From contig NC_037273.1 of assembly GCF_000002425.4 (NCBI RefSeq), positions 6,442,089 to 6,506,088 on the forward strand: a stretch of DNA of 64,000 nt, given 5' to 3'. Below are positions 22,640 through 36,200 of this stretch, in pieces. Under the pieces are notes generated by a model. The model saw only the letters and a list, made by a program, of their open reading frames with translations. It had not been told where the DNA came from and ran no database searches. Both the position numbers and the translations under genes were made by a program. This stretch comes from Physcomitrium patens. Taxonomy: Eukaryota; Streptophyta; Bryopsida; Funariales; Funariaceae. Every line of letters begins with the position of its first letter. Positions within the stretch are counted from its first letter, which is position 1.

Positions 22640-22840
22640 CCTTCAAATTTCAGTTTCTTTAATGTTTACTCAAATTTACAGAATTTTCCATGATTTGATC
22701 TTGTAGTTTTCAGATATTACCGACAACATTGTATTTTATGTACATGACATTACATAAATGTTTATTAGTCTTTTGATGTCTCTAGAGCATGTTCTAACAA
22801 TTTTAACTATAATATCTGAAAACAAATGAATAGATATATG

Positions 22841-22865
22841 AATATATATATATATATATATATAC

Positions 22866-22901
<36 letters not shown>
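22841..22901. repeat. compound (TA)n(TG)n microsatellite
   Basis: A run of AT dinucleotides passes directly into a (TG) run. The ORF with alternating Thr/His and Ile/Tyr on the minus strand is an artefact of this repeat. Confidence 0.9.
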
Positions 22902-24473
22902 CTATTGTTCACATACCAAAAAAAGCAATAAAAATAACACAAACGCTGAATTGCACATGCATCTAACTTTTGAATGATGAATGAGTTTTATTTTTTAAAA
23001 TATTCAGTTATCCAACAATAAACACGGTATGATGGATGAAAGCTTCAGGACCTAAACAGTGTTAGACCCTCATCATTCACATGTATTTCACAAATCAAAA
23101 AACATAGAAAAGATTAAAAAATAAATAAATAAAAATAAAAATAAATCTACTATTTCAATTGATTAACTTTCATTATTATAACTTTCTAACAACATTTATA
23201 AATAGACAAGAAAAATAGATGTGAAACATTGTCAAACACAATTCAATATCAAACTTAATTGCATGTATTAAATTTGCATTTTAAGACTACATTAATTTTC
23301 ATATCTGGAGTATACCATACATAATAAATTTTAATCGCTATAAACAAAAACATATTCTAAGCTACTTGATATAAAACACATACGTATTGTGTTGTTAATT
23401 TTAAAGCAATTTGTTTAAAATCTTATAACTACTACATAATCCATCAAATTTGAAATGTTTCAGTTCAATCCATTATTGGATTCTTTTCAGCACCACATGC
23501 ATCGATATTTATAATAAGCACTTCAACATCAACCAAATAAAATAGGATCACATCAAACTAGAAAAATAACCTGCAGTTAGAAAATTTTCATAAAAACACC
23601 AGAGTAATAACATAATGTCATTGGAAGATACAACTTGTTGAAGAAGAAGAATGTCGACAGAGCACAATTTGTAGAAAATATCAATGTAGGCACACAAATC
23701 TGCACATAGTTTACCTCTATGTCTCAACTATATCTCAACTTCAAAACAATTTTTATATATATATGTAATGAAACCTCTACCAAAACAATTGAATTGTTCA
23801 TTCCGTCACTATCTTCTCTTCTCATCAACCCACATTAACTGATCGTGGAAATTTCGTGCACAACAGGTTTGATTTGTCATTAACAACAATCCAGTAACGA
23901 GAGTTTGTGAGGAAGAAATATGAAGAAAATAGGCGAGCAAAAACATGGATTCATTGCGTGGGGATTGCGAGGTCCGTGGCCTGGCCCCCAGAGCCACAGA
24001 TTTTGCTTTGCTAGAAAGCAAAAAAGAATCGAACAGCGTCGTCGCAGGGCTGGCGATGCGCCATTTCCATCGCTTCCTGGTCGATGAAAAGTGTATGTGT
24101 GAGTTTTTTTTTTTTTTTTCTTCCGTGAGGCTTTACCATTCGGGGGCCAAGGAATGGCCGCAAAGAGGGACCAAAGGCACCTTATCCTCGTCTGTCAACC
24201 ACAGATGCAGCCCTGCTCCCAGAGCCGCAAATTCGTCCAGCGCCTTCATCGCCATCCTTTCCATGCGCGGTCAATCCTCTTCGCCAGGGATCTCTCACTC
24301 CTCCCGTTGTACCTAGTTTTATAGTTTGCCAACCGCCAACATTCTGCATTGCAGTTCTAGAGTGCAGCCCGGCTTTCTCCACCGGACCTCTCTTAGGGCC
24401 GATCTCTCTTCTCTTGCTCGTCTGTTCTTCCTCACGTTGTCGCTCCTCGCGAGACCTCACTGTGCTGGTTGCA

Positions 24474-26083
24474 ATGGCCGCCGTCGGAATGACCATGTCG
24501 CTCAAGAGCAGCACTGCCTTGAAGGGTGACTTCCTGGGTGCTGCTTTGAAGCAGACCGTAGCTGCCCCCAAGGCCGCCAATGTGGCGTTCGCTGTCCGTG
24601 CCGCCGGTTACGATGAGGAGCTCGTCAAGACCGCGGTAACTGCGCTGCCCTGTTGGTTGCTAGAGTGGGTTTTTGGGACGGCTTGCTGGCATGCATCAAT
24701 TGGGAATAGGATGAGTTGTGGGGATTGTGGGTAGATAGGTCGTATGTAGCAGAAATTGATATTCGCTAGTGGTTTCGGGGACGTCTGTATGCATTGATAC
24801 AGTTGGGTGATTGATGAGTTCTTGGTTTACATGCAGAACTCCATTGCGTCCAAGGGCAAGGGTATCTTGGCTATGGATGAGTCCAACGCTACCTGCGGTA
24901 AGCGTCTGGAGTCAATTGGCTTGGAGAACACCGAAGCCAACCGTCAGGCATACAGGCAATTGCTGGTGACCACCCCTGGACTCGGTGACTACATTTCTGG
25001 AGCTATTCTCTTTGAGGAGACTTTGTACCAGTCGACCACCGATGGCAGGACCATGGTGGACTGCCTGAATGCCAATGGCATTATCCCTGGTATCAAGGTC
25101 GACAAAGGTCTCGTGCCTTTGACCGGATCCAACAACGAGTCCTGGTGCCAAGGTTTGGATGGATTGGCCTCGAGGACTGCTGCCTACTACAAGCAGGGCG
25201 CCCGATTCGCCAAGTGGTGAGTACACTCGGTGACCATTCCCAGTGAGCTTTTGTGTTAGGTCTTCTAGGTTCATATGTTCAATTTCTGACGCAATTTATA
25301 TTCCAGGAGGACTGTTGTGAGCATCCCCAACGGACCCTCGGAGTTGGCCGTCACTGAAGCTGCCTGGGGCCTTGCTCGGTACGCCTCCATCTGCCAGGAC
25401 AATGGCTTGGCACCCATCGTGGAGCCCGAGATCCTTTTGGACGGAGACCACGGCATCGACAGGACCCTGGAGGTTGCCTCCAAGGTGTGGTCCAAGGTGT
25501 TCTACTTCTTGGCTGAGAACAACGTGCTCTTTGAGGGTATCCTTCTGAAGCCCAGCATGGTCACCCCTGGTGCTGAGTGCAAGGAAAGGGCCACCCCCGA
25601 GCAGGTTGCCCAGTACACCTTGAACATGTTGAAGAGGCGTGTGCCCCCTGCCGTTCCTGGAATCATGGTAATTTTAAATACTTCTGACCTATCCTTGGAT
25701 TCTGCTATACCTTGACTTCTGCCTTCAAGTGTGAGACTACCGATTGCTTGAAACGATACGTCATGCATAGAGGAACTCTAATCTGTTTCAACTTGCTTGT
25801 GCAGTTCTTGTCTGGTGGACAATCTGAGGTCGAAGCAACTTTGAACTTGAATGCCATGAACCAGAGCCCCAACCCATGGCACGTGTCTTTCTCATACGCC
25901 CGTGCCCTTCAGAACTCTGTCTTGAAGACATGGAAGGGACAGCCAGAGAATGTGGAGGCTGCCCAGAGGGCACTCCTTGTGCGTGCTAAGGCTAACTCTT
26001 TGGCTCAGTTGGGTAAGTACTCCGCTGAGGGCGAGGCTGAGGAAGCCAAGCAGGGAATGTTTGTCAAGGGCTACACCTACTAA
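24474..26083 (+). CDS. FBA: class I fructose-bisphosphate aldolase, plastid form
   Basis: Four exons, 24474-24635, 24837-25216, 25307-25667 and 25805-26083, encode 393 residues, the usual length of plastid class I aldolases. The first ATG in frame is at 24474. The first ~45 residues (basic and hydroxylated, acid-free until YDEE) form a transit peptide ending near FAVRAAG. The mature part opens with [18 protein letters not shown]. It has [12 protein letters not shown] with the Schiff-base Lys at residue 262, [11 protein letters not shown] from residue 302 and a C-terminal GYTY whose Tyr is used in catalysis. The enzyme splits or joins fructose-1,6-bisphosphate and triose phosphates, and also makes sedoheptulose-1,7-bisphosphate in the Calvin cycle. 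All introns are short and GT-AG. The gene has higher GC than its surroundings, as expected for strong expression. Confidence 0.96.
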
Positions 26084-26990
26084 GCAGATTCGGACAAACC
26101 CACCTTGATTTTGTAGTATGTAGAAATGAGGCATGTGTACCTGCCTGTAGATCATTATTAGTTGTCTCATGTTGCAAGAACCTGATAAGTCATCTACTCG
26201 ATTAGTGTTTTTCCTGTACGATCCGTCGACTATTTAATCTAAACTTACGAGTGGAGAATTTTAACAAAATCTTGCAACTGAGTTTTTCCCCGAGCCTATC
26301 GTACACTTGCTTTGCATTTGCGTGGTCTCATGTTTCTCAGCTTTCTTCCTGTTCAATGGTAATTTGGACTGAGCATTTTCGAAATTAAGTAGGACTGATG
26401 TTTCATGAGGTACCTAATCTTTTGTTGTCCGAGTACACTTCGAATCTATGACGTTGATATACATTGTATGACCATCCTAGCATAACTACTTATGGCCTGA
26501 AGTAGAAAGACAAGAATGTAATGATGAGAATGGTTACAATGAAACGAACATACCTTTCACATTAGAATCGCAACTACTTGTAACTAAGTTGGTGATCACC
26601 TTTAAAGGCACTTGTCAAATGCACCATTAACTCTGATGCCCTCGCAGTTAACACCCATCAACACATTAGTTGCTGCTGAACATGCAGCACTGCTGTTCTC
26701 TGATAATAAACCGCACACAAGTAACAAACAAACACTATATTTCTAGAAGAATAGAAATAATGAACTTGAATGCGTACGACAAACTGTTCCAGCAAAAGTA
26801 CTAACAAACTGCACATCAAAGTGAACGCTTCATGCCTGTGAACAGTCGCATGTACTGCTTTGAAAAAAAAGGATTGGGGAATATTTGTAGAAGTGTTTGT
26901 TGACTTTGTGGGCTGTTTTGTGTAGCAGTCTGGAGTAGGAAGAATAACCATCCTACAAAAACATTCTAATTGACTACGTAGCGTTCAATC
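26084..26990. other. 3' UTR and spacer after aldolase
   Basis: Presumed 3' UTR followed by spacer of intermediate composition. No gene is recognised. Confidence 0.5.
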
Positions 26991-27444
26991 AACATTTTCA
27001 GAAATGCAAGTCAGCCAAACATATTTCATAAATCTGTAAAGCTTATGCAGATAAAACTACTGCAAGTGGAATTTTAAATCTTCATTTCATGAAAAAACAA
27101 TGGAATATAATATTAGACAAAAATCGTGAAATTGTGATGTGTAGTAATGATAAGCAAAACTATCAAAGAGCCCAAAACATAGATTTGGAATAGTTACTTT
27201 AAATCATGGTAGAGTAATACATGATACTTAGGAGAATTAGTCAAGAGGGTGTGAGTGGAAAAGATGGCATAAACTGTATTTTTTCGTATCATGCATGAAT
27301 AATGTTGTATTTACATTCAACACACCTCAAGAGGTTTTCTCTATAAAAAATTAAGAAGCCATGTCAAAAATTACTGGAAAAACCCATTAAAAAAATAAAG
27401 TATTCTTTTTTAAACATTTAATTTTTTTTAGAATTAATTTTTTT

Positions 27445-27458
27445 TGTGTATGTGTGTG

Positions 27459-27489
<31 letters not shown>

Positions 27490-27499
27490 TTTTTTTTTT
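27445..27499. repeat. (TG)n followed by poly-T
   Basis: A TG run passes into about 27 T. Confidence 0.9.
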
Positions 27500-28978
27500 C
27501 ATATTTAGAATTGTAATAAAAATATTTTGATCCATTTAAAATTAACTTCTTCCATTACCATATCTTTAATAGTCAAGATTTTCAAAAAATAATTTTTATT
27601 TGCCAAAGTAATAAATTTTAATAATTTTTTTGGATCATAGCCTTTTAAATTGAGCTTTGTAGGTATGAAGGCCCTTGATTTACTAAAAAATATGCATAGA
27701 GAACAATCAAGACACACAAAGATCTACTAACCAAAAGTATTTCCAAGCTGGCATTGATAATATTGATAGCTTTTGAATTACTATACCCTTAATTCCTTCA
27801 ATAATGAAAATCTTCATTTGGTCATTAACATGAATGTTTCCGTTGAATTCCATAATGTAATATAAACACAATAAATAATACTCATTCTAAGATCACACTG
27901 TAAAAGGAACATCTTCACTAAAATGGGTTGAAGCAAAACCTGCATGTTAATTTAGTATCCAAGAGAATGTCATCTACAAGTCAATCAAAATAATTAGTTT
28001 TTTTGAATTTTTTTTTTAAGTGCAACAAATAGGAGACACTTGTATGGTGACTAGATCCCTTATGGGCTTTTTGAATATTATGTAGCAAGTACATTATAAG
28101 CAGAGTATGTAAAAACTCTCAATATACATTAGATTGGAAGCTAGGGCTAAACAATTTCCTCATTGGGACATATGAAGATGATTAGTAGTTTTTGTTTTTT
28201 TTTGTTTTGATTTGTTTTATTTTGTTTTTGTTTTTGTTTCTTTTTTCATAAAATTCAAGATTTTGGATAACTTAGATTTTGGTTTGGTGTACCTATCTTT
28301 GCCTACATGTAAAATTTGGGAACCTAAAACTAAAAGAGAAGAGAACTTATAGGACTTAAGAAATAACAAGGAGAAGAAGCTAAGGAGTGAAAAGGAGAGA
28401 GGGCCGCCATAATCAAATTATAAATTAATTTAGATCCCACATGTTACTATCAAGGCTCAAACTACAGATTATGTAAAACTACTGGACTAATTTTATCAAC
28501 TATACTAGGGCTACAAAAGAATAGGTTCTTAGTGTGTATCATGGCAATTTTTTTCTTCATCCATTAATTAATTTTGGAAATTTTACCTAAAAATTTAAAA
28601 GCATATCCTTGCTTTTAGTTGACTACTTTCAAGATTTAGATTTTAGGACAAAAGATAGCAAAGGCCAAGTAGGCTTTAATAAGAGTTGGAGAAAGACTAA
28701 GACAAAGTTCTAGGGAAGAACAATTAAGCATTGAAAAGAAGGATCAAAATATAAATATAATATGAGTAGTCTATTGTAAAAAAATCCTCAGCAATTGGCA
28801 CTAGCCTTCTAAGATAATTACTTTTAATTATAATTTTAAATTATTTATATTAATCTTAGTTTTGCCAAGCCTTCAATTACTATTTTGGATGGATGAAATG
28901 ATAAAAGTTTAAGCTAAGTATCTATCACTTGAAATTGCTATATTGGTGTCTCTAACTATTGATAGACTTGAAAATTTT

Positions 28979-28981
<3 letters not shown>

Positions 28982-29012
<31 letters not shown>
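28982..29012. repeat. (TA)n microsatellite
   Basis: Uninterrupted AT dinucleotides inside the AT desert. Confidence 0.9.
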
Positions 29013-29015
<3 letters not shown>

Positions 29016-31761
29016 AAATTCATTATCTAGCATGTTGCATACTTGTTGCTCTAAAGAGCCTTGAAGAAACAAATTAGACAAAATTCTTTGTGGATATTTG
29101 TAAATGATGCCTTGTAATATAATATTCATCTATAGTATTAATTTAGAGGTAGTTTTTACTACTCTACACATTCGAAATCTCTATAAAATATCATTATTTA
29201 TTTTATTTTTATATTCTTAAATTATATAAGTTTTAAAGATTTTATTTATATAATCATATTTTTTGTATTATTATTTTTGTTTTATTTTTTTTTTTTTTTT
29301 CCACAAACATCAAGTAAATATGTTGGATAGATTAATTAGTAATTTGAATACAAGTATATTAGATCTTTCTATCCTAGTTCTTCATATGGACTTTGTACTT
29401 ACCAACTTTAAGCTCAACTTAACATCTCTAATTTTTTTTAGATTTTAAAAAGTTTTATCATTATAAAAATATTTGGTATATTAATAGATAATTATATCAA
29501 ATTTATTTTTTAGAATATTTTTGGTCAATTTTATCTATTCTATTTTCTAAGGAAGAATGTTGATTGGCAATATTGTCCTTTATATTTATATTTTTAAAAT
29601 TTTTTCCACATTCACTATCAATACTTGTTAAGCCTTGATTAAATTAGGTGATATGTAGAATTATGATTAAGAATATCTTTAACAAAACAAAATGCATTCA
29701 TTTAAATCTATATATTCAATCTAAGAAATTTATGAAATAAAATCCACATTGTATTGAAATTTTTTATCTTTGAAAGTAAGTGTTTAATAAATATTTTCTT
29801 ACAATAAAAATACTTCTAAAAGACTTTTTGTCAAAAAACACTAGAATTTTTGTGTAAAAAATCCACCCAATTTTAAATGTATATTTCTTGTATATAGTTC
29901 TGAAAAACTTTATAAAATTCTTTAGATATACAAGAAATATATATAAGACAATAGAAAATGAGCTACTAAGCACTCTTGCTTTCTACTCTTTTGATTGCAA
30001 TATTGTAGTGTTGTATTAATTAAACAAGAGAATTTAATTTCTTGATTGAGTGCTTGTATTAAAATTATTTTGAAATTAAAGAAAATTCTAGAATTAATTT
30101 TATTAACTATTTAGAAGATTTAAGGTTCTATTTTTAAAATTGAAATGTATTAATTTTCTATTTAGTTATTTAGAGTTATTTTAAAATTCCAGTATCAATG
30201 TAAATTAAATTATAAATCTAAAATTACTCTTTTGAATAATTTGAATTTGATTATAAAAAATTTTATTTGTTTTTACAGAGATTTTATATTAAAAAAAAAA
30301 AAAAAAACTATTTTTTAAAATTTTATTTTGTTTTATATTTTCAAATTAAATTTTAAAATATTTATTTTTAAAAATTCAAATAGAAATATTGGAACTAAAC
30401 ATCTACTTTAAAAAAATTACTTGAAAATAGAAGAAGATATTTTAAAAATTTTCTTAAATTTTTGTTTTTTTTAAGAACTTCAAAAAATAAAACATTATAC
30501 ATGAGCTTATTACCTTCTGAATCACTTGATTCTAAATCACTTGGTTCTAATATAGTCTGTAGGTTTTATAAAAATAAATGCCATTATATAAACTCTTTAT
30601 TTAAATTTTTCTAAATTTGATGGTTTTTACATCAGAACCATTTTTTTCTTTTAAAATTAAATAGATTCTAGTCATATATGGTAAAGATATCTTTTACATA
30701 ATGCATCTCTTGTTTGCATAAATTAATATGGTCATTGAAAGTGAATAAAATGAAATCCTACTAAAAATATTTATTCTACAGCTTACAAAAGATTTGAGAT
30801 GATTAAGATAGAAATTATTTATTATTTTTGCTAATTATTATATTATTTTTAGTCAATTTCTATATGTAGAATTTTATTTTTATTATTAATAGTAATTTTT
30901 TACAAAAATATTCTACCACTTATTTGTTACTATGAATTTTTCCAACATCAAATAATATGTAAGTAGAGTTGGAATATTAGAATGACATGGATAGAGAATA
31001 TTTATCATTCTTATGGCCAAATGTGTTACTATGGCTTATTTTAGATCAACATTAAACAAATATTTGAGCCATGCTAACACAAATAATATATCTTTGTTGA
31101 TTCAAATAAAGTCAAAAAACTTTAGCATATATACATCAAAGATGATATTAGGACATATCATAGATACTATTATTTTGTATTAATTCTTTTTAAATACCTA
31201 TAGATATAAAAAATACAAAAAAAAAAGTAGAATTTAGAAAAACATGAGAGTCAAAGAAAATAAGGAATTAGAAAGTAAAAACATTCTAAAAGTAAAAAAA
31301 GAATTATTGAAGATATATATTTATTCTAAGAAATATGTCTGTTATCAAATATTAGTTTTTTTTACTTTAATAGTGAAAATAAAATAATTTACATGTTTTA
31401 AAAATTATGTAAGATTTTAGTACATAAATTAAAAATAATAATAATAGCTAATAAGAATATACTCTATATTTAATTTATGTACATAATAATAGAAATAATA
31501 TTAAAAATTATATTTACTTAAATTTTTTTTAGTAAGTTAGTGTGTTGTTAGCAATAGAGAAGTCGATTGAAATCAAATTCTATAATAGTATTTAGTTAAT
31601 TAATAGTACTTAGGTCTTTATTGAGTTCAAGTATGTAATATTTTTTATCAAGATACTTTGGTATAAATTAATTTTTTCAAGTTCTTCTATTAAAATTATA
31701 AATTATAAATATAATACTTTTAATAGCTTTTAATTAACTTTTAAGATTAAATTTGATAAAT

Positions 31762-31763
<2 letters not shown>

Positions 31764-31793
<30 letters not shown>
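31764..31793. repeat. (TA)n microsatellite
   Basis: Uninterrupted AT dinucleotides inside the AT desert. Confidence 0.9.
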
Positions 31794-31797
<4 letters not shown>

Positions 31798-33240
31798 TTT
31801 TTTTATAAAAATATTATATAAATTATTTTTTTATTATGATAATACACAGTAATTTATTTAATATACTATCTTACATAAGAATGATTGATTAAAATTAGAA
31901 ATTTATATTGATAAACCAAATCAATCCACTTAAAAATTATTCATGTCTGTTTTTTTAGTTATGTCCAATCATATCTATTTTCTTGATGTGATAATAGATT
32001 TATTTTACAGTGCCAATCAACTATCAATTTGGCTCAAATAAAATTTAGAATTGAGGCTTGGATACATCCACATTCTTCTCCTAAATTGTAAGAATAGAGT
32101 CATTTACCTTGAGTGGTCATATTTTTTGGATTTAAAATTGATTCTTATTTTCAATTAATGCATTTCAATACTAATATAAATAATTGAATTGTCTTTTTTC
32201 TTTTTTTCCTTTTTATTTTCCTTCTCATGATAACTTTTCTTAAGTTATTGTAGTTGGATTGATTTGATTTGGTTGGATTGACATCCTTGACTCTATTGAG
32301 TTTGATTTTTACTTAATTCACTCAATTAAGTAAATTATTCTATTGAAAAATCTTTAAAACTTTTTGTGTTGGAATAAATTTTCTTATTGGCAACTACTAG
32401 TACATAACATTAATGTGTTTTGCAAGTAATTGATCAATTAAAAAATAATTAAAATTATATTGATTTTATAATTGATCCATTAATAAAGCATCTTAGAATA
32501 GTAATGTAACAATATTAAATCACGATTATAACCACAATGCAAAGTATTTATATATAATTTATTATTTTTATCAAATCCTAATCACTTCAACATGTAGGTG
32601 AGATCCTATTTATTGATGTAAATTAATTTTGGTGGTACACTTAAGAAAATCTCTTCTTCAATTATTATTATTATTAATTTTTTTGCAAGGTCTTTATGCT
32701 TATGAAAAAATGTAAGATGAATTTTTCAAAGATTGTGATTGGATGAAATCAAAATGAAATAAAGTTTATGTGTTTTTTTTAACATTAGAATGAATAATAT
32801 TATTCTCAAGAATTTGTTGTAAGCCACTTTCAAAAGAAATTTCTACAATTTTATTTGTTTTCATATGTAAAAAAACATCTAAGAGCAACTAATAAAAAGA
32901 TTTGAAATCAAAATTTCAAAACTTATCATAATTGTTACAATCAAAATACAAATTACAACACTTAAAACTATTATAAAAACATTTAAATAATAAATAAATA
33001 AATAAATAATAAATAATGCTTTGATTCATAGGATGACCTCCTTTTACATTATATTATCTCCAAAAATACAAGTTTTCTTCATCAAACCTAGTACCTTATG
33101 GTTATAAATGTGATAGTTTTGAACAATGCCCCTATCAATGTAGTCTTTAAAAATTGGACTTTTTGCACATTCAACTTTTAAATTGCCAATTCTATTGAGA
33201 GTGTGTTGGTTGTGCATTTGTATTTGGTTAAAAATTACAT

Positions 33241-36200
33241 ACTTTGTAATTGGTTTGTAGCACTCAATGTGTTGTGTGTAACGATCTTTGTTTACACAAC
33301 AGATTGGATAACCTCAGACACTCATTTACCCATTACCTGCCATTGCTAGCTCACTGGAATTGCTTTCTCCCTTCATCACACTTCCAGATTACTCTGCCCA
33401 TTGCCGACATGCCATGCCAGGCAAGTCGCACTATCAAAGCTGATAGTCTTCAATCCAACAGCGATTTAACAACTCCTAGACCCGTCAAGGTGCTAAAAAC
33501 AGAAGCTAGAGCAACAGAACAATGGCTTGCCAGGGTAAAAATCAGAAGCACAGCTCCACCTCGGTTGTAACGAAGATCCTTTTCAAAGAAAACGGTTCAG
33601 ATTCTACAAAATTATGGTCAACCTCCCCCTCTGTACATCTTTCATGCTTCTTGTCTTAATTGCTCCTAGAGATAAGCAAAAAATGATTGTCGGTGAGTTT
33701 TCCAAATGATCTTTGCCAAACATACTGAGAGCACGTGCACGAAACTACGACGTCGTTGCATCGCAGTTATATTGACTCTTCTCAAACCCCGAGGGCCACT
33801 GAATCAAATTTTCATTCAGTGCTACGTGGTGCTTTATACATAGACACTCTATCGCTGATGAAGTTCTGTGGTGATTGTATACCAAAGTAGTGCTTATCCT
33901 GTGTAAGTTTGCTTTCTCTTGAGGAAGTTATCGAATAGCAGATAAGAAGTGACGACAGTTAAGATGATATCACTTGCAATGCCAAATAGTATAATGCTTT
34001 CAGCAATTAGTAGGCTAATAGACCGCCGGGTCGCCGGATGCAATTATATTCCCAGTTTCACGATGAGCTGTCTTGGAAAGGAGTGTCGACAGAGTTGGAG
34101 AAACTTACTAAAAAATATGGTATATGAGTGAGAACTAGTAATTGCTCTCTAGCAGAAGGCAGCGGCTGCGAGGATTATATCTTTGAGAGTAGAACCTCTC
34201 GGAATCCAGTTAATTCATGGTCAACCATCCTCTATGGGATGCAATGCAACAACTCCCTACCCTCTCACTATGACCCCCATCTCGCATGCGGAATATGGTA
34301 GAGGAATATGGTAGACCAGCGCTGTGAGGGGGGCAGGCAGGCAGGGATGACATTCAAACGCTTTCGCCGGGGCTGTGTCGGAGCTCTGTTCTGTTTTGTC
34401 TGTCGATCTGTCTGCCTGTCTACTTCGTGGCTGTGTGTGTGTGTGAATGTTCTTCATCGCTTGGGTTTCGTGATTGAGGGAATTGATTCCAGTACCAATG
34501 GTGCACGACCGTGGGCGATTTCTGGAATATCCACCCATTTCAAACTTACCCAAGCAGACTGGAAGACACGCAATCATGCCGTGCAAACTAGGCCTCACCA
34601 ACTCAATGATGCTATATATTTTTAGCCTCATTCTTCCAAGCATTCGCAAAAATACTGTGAGTTATGTTTTACGAGAATTTTCAACCTCATATTCCATGCA
34701 AATTTGTAAGGTTCCAAGCAAAAGTTTAGGCACTTCCAATGTCATTCAGTGTAGGGAATAAAATGAGTCGCACATGATTTAATAGGGGCTGCAAAGGAGT
34801 CTATCCTACATGAAAGGGGGGTGCTGGCAATGGGCAGGGCACAAGAGGTACTGGGGAATGAAATGATGCTGCAGTGGGCTTAACCTAATGCAGTAAATAT
34901 TAACCACACAAGGCTATACCAACCCACATTGAAATGGTTTTAATGTGGAATGGGTAGATGTTAACACACTCACTTCATAGAACCCAACTTTAGCTGTTAC
35001 TAGGATTTCTTGGTTATGATTTAGTAATGACAGGAATAAGCTGGTCAAAGCCCTCCTGAGGCAAAAGGGACTGTTGGAAAGAAGACCCTATCTTACATCA
35101 TCTCTGCTTGGTTAAAAATTTAAAACAATGCAAGATGGATCCTAGTGAGGCAAGAAGGCAAATTGGACAAAGGTGGCCTACAGATTATGGAACACCAGAT
35201 TCCTACACATTCGCTTCAATCTCATGCTTTGCCGGACACAAGCAGCAGCACTGTAACCACAAAACTGCAGCCAAATATATTTCCAGAGAATTTGTTGTCA
35301 GGAGGTAGACTTTGTTGTTACAATGTCCAACCATGAGCAAGGTTCCAGAGTGGCCTGTGACTGGAGCAAAGTTCTTCCAATGTTTGCCCCATAACTCATG
35401 GTGTAGAGATCCATGTGTATTTAACATGTAATCTGTGTCCATTCAACTTCATGTGATATGACTCATGAGGTTAGGAAAGATAGGTTGGAACACACACTTA
35501 GGAACCATAGAATTATTGGTATCAGAAGGACCAAGATACAGTTGCTACCCTATGCTATAATATTGTTGTGCTATGTCAAGGAATTGCTTAGAAGGGAAGA
35601 AATCTAAGATGATAATGGTTAAGGATCTGCATAATCCCATTCTCATGTGATCTTGCTTATCCAGTATCTGATGCTTTGACAACACCAACCATATTATTCA
35701 TATTAATACTGGTGCTAGCAGTAGTATTAGTAACAATAATAATAATAATAATAATACCTATCCTCTTCACATCCACATTCCTTCCTCTAGCTTTGCTTGC
35801 TTTTGTAGAGGATTTCCAAGCCTGTCTCTTGCACATCTGGCAGATTTACCCTCAAAGTACCCAGTGGCTTTCACTCTCGTTTCTATAATGTTGATTACTA
35901 ATTATGGCACTTTGTCTCTGCAAGTCTTGTGCTTGTGACTATTTTAACTTGATCCAGTTCTAACTGTTACTTTGCAGTAGAGAGGGTGTTGGGAATGGCA
36001 CCTGGCATCCAAAGTGACATCTAGTCCCATCGCACATCCCCAAAACAATGGTATTTATAAACTTTGGTAGTCATACACTGATAAAAATGATACCACTGTC
36101 CAGGTTTGGAGCTTTGCATTGTCAAATTATACTACCAGCATAGTTTAATTTACTTGGTAATTTTTAAAATGTATTCCAATTAAAATAAAAAATAAATAAA

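Larger units (their letters stand above)
21876..24473. other. intergenic, AT-rich with microsatellites; aldolase promoter at right end
   Basis: After the BOU-like 3' UTR the sequence becomes very AT-rich (22.2-23.8 kb) and holds several simple repeats but no gene. Composition changes sharply at about 23.9 kb, where the 5' region of the aldolase gene begins. Confidence 0.5.
26991..33240. other. 6 kb AT desert, no recognisable gene
   Basis: Very low GC throughout, with few ORFs above 60 codons and none with a motif. It has many A/T runs and (TA)n tracts. Borders with normal composition are fairly abrupt, near 27.0 and 33.25 kb. The composition resembles the decayed Gypsy region at 44-64 kb, so it may be an old, heavily mutated transposon cluster. 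I could not identify RT, integrase or terminal repeats by eye. Confidence 0.5.

Noticed and set aside
22736-22942. ORF with alternating Thr/His and Ile/Tyr
   Set aside because: Direct translation of a (TA)n(TG)n microsatellite.
33900-34050. Hydrophobic minus-strand frame that could be a membrane segment (IAESIILFGIASDIILTVV)
   Set aside because: Only about 49 codons between stops, with no partner exon found on either side.
35676-35888. Ile/Leu/Val-rich ORF resembling a membrane protein
   Set aside because: Its hydrophobic core is the translation of a (TAA)n repeat.
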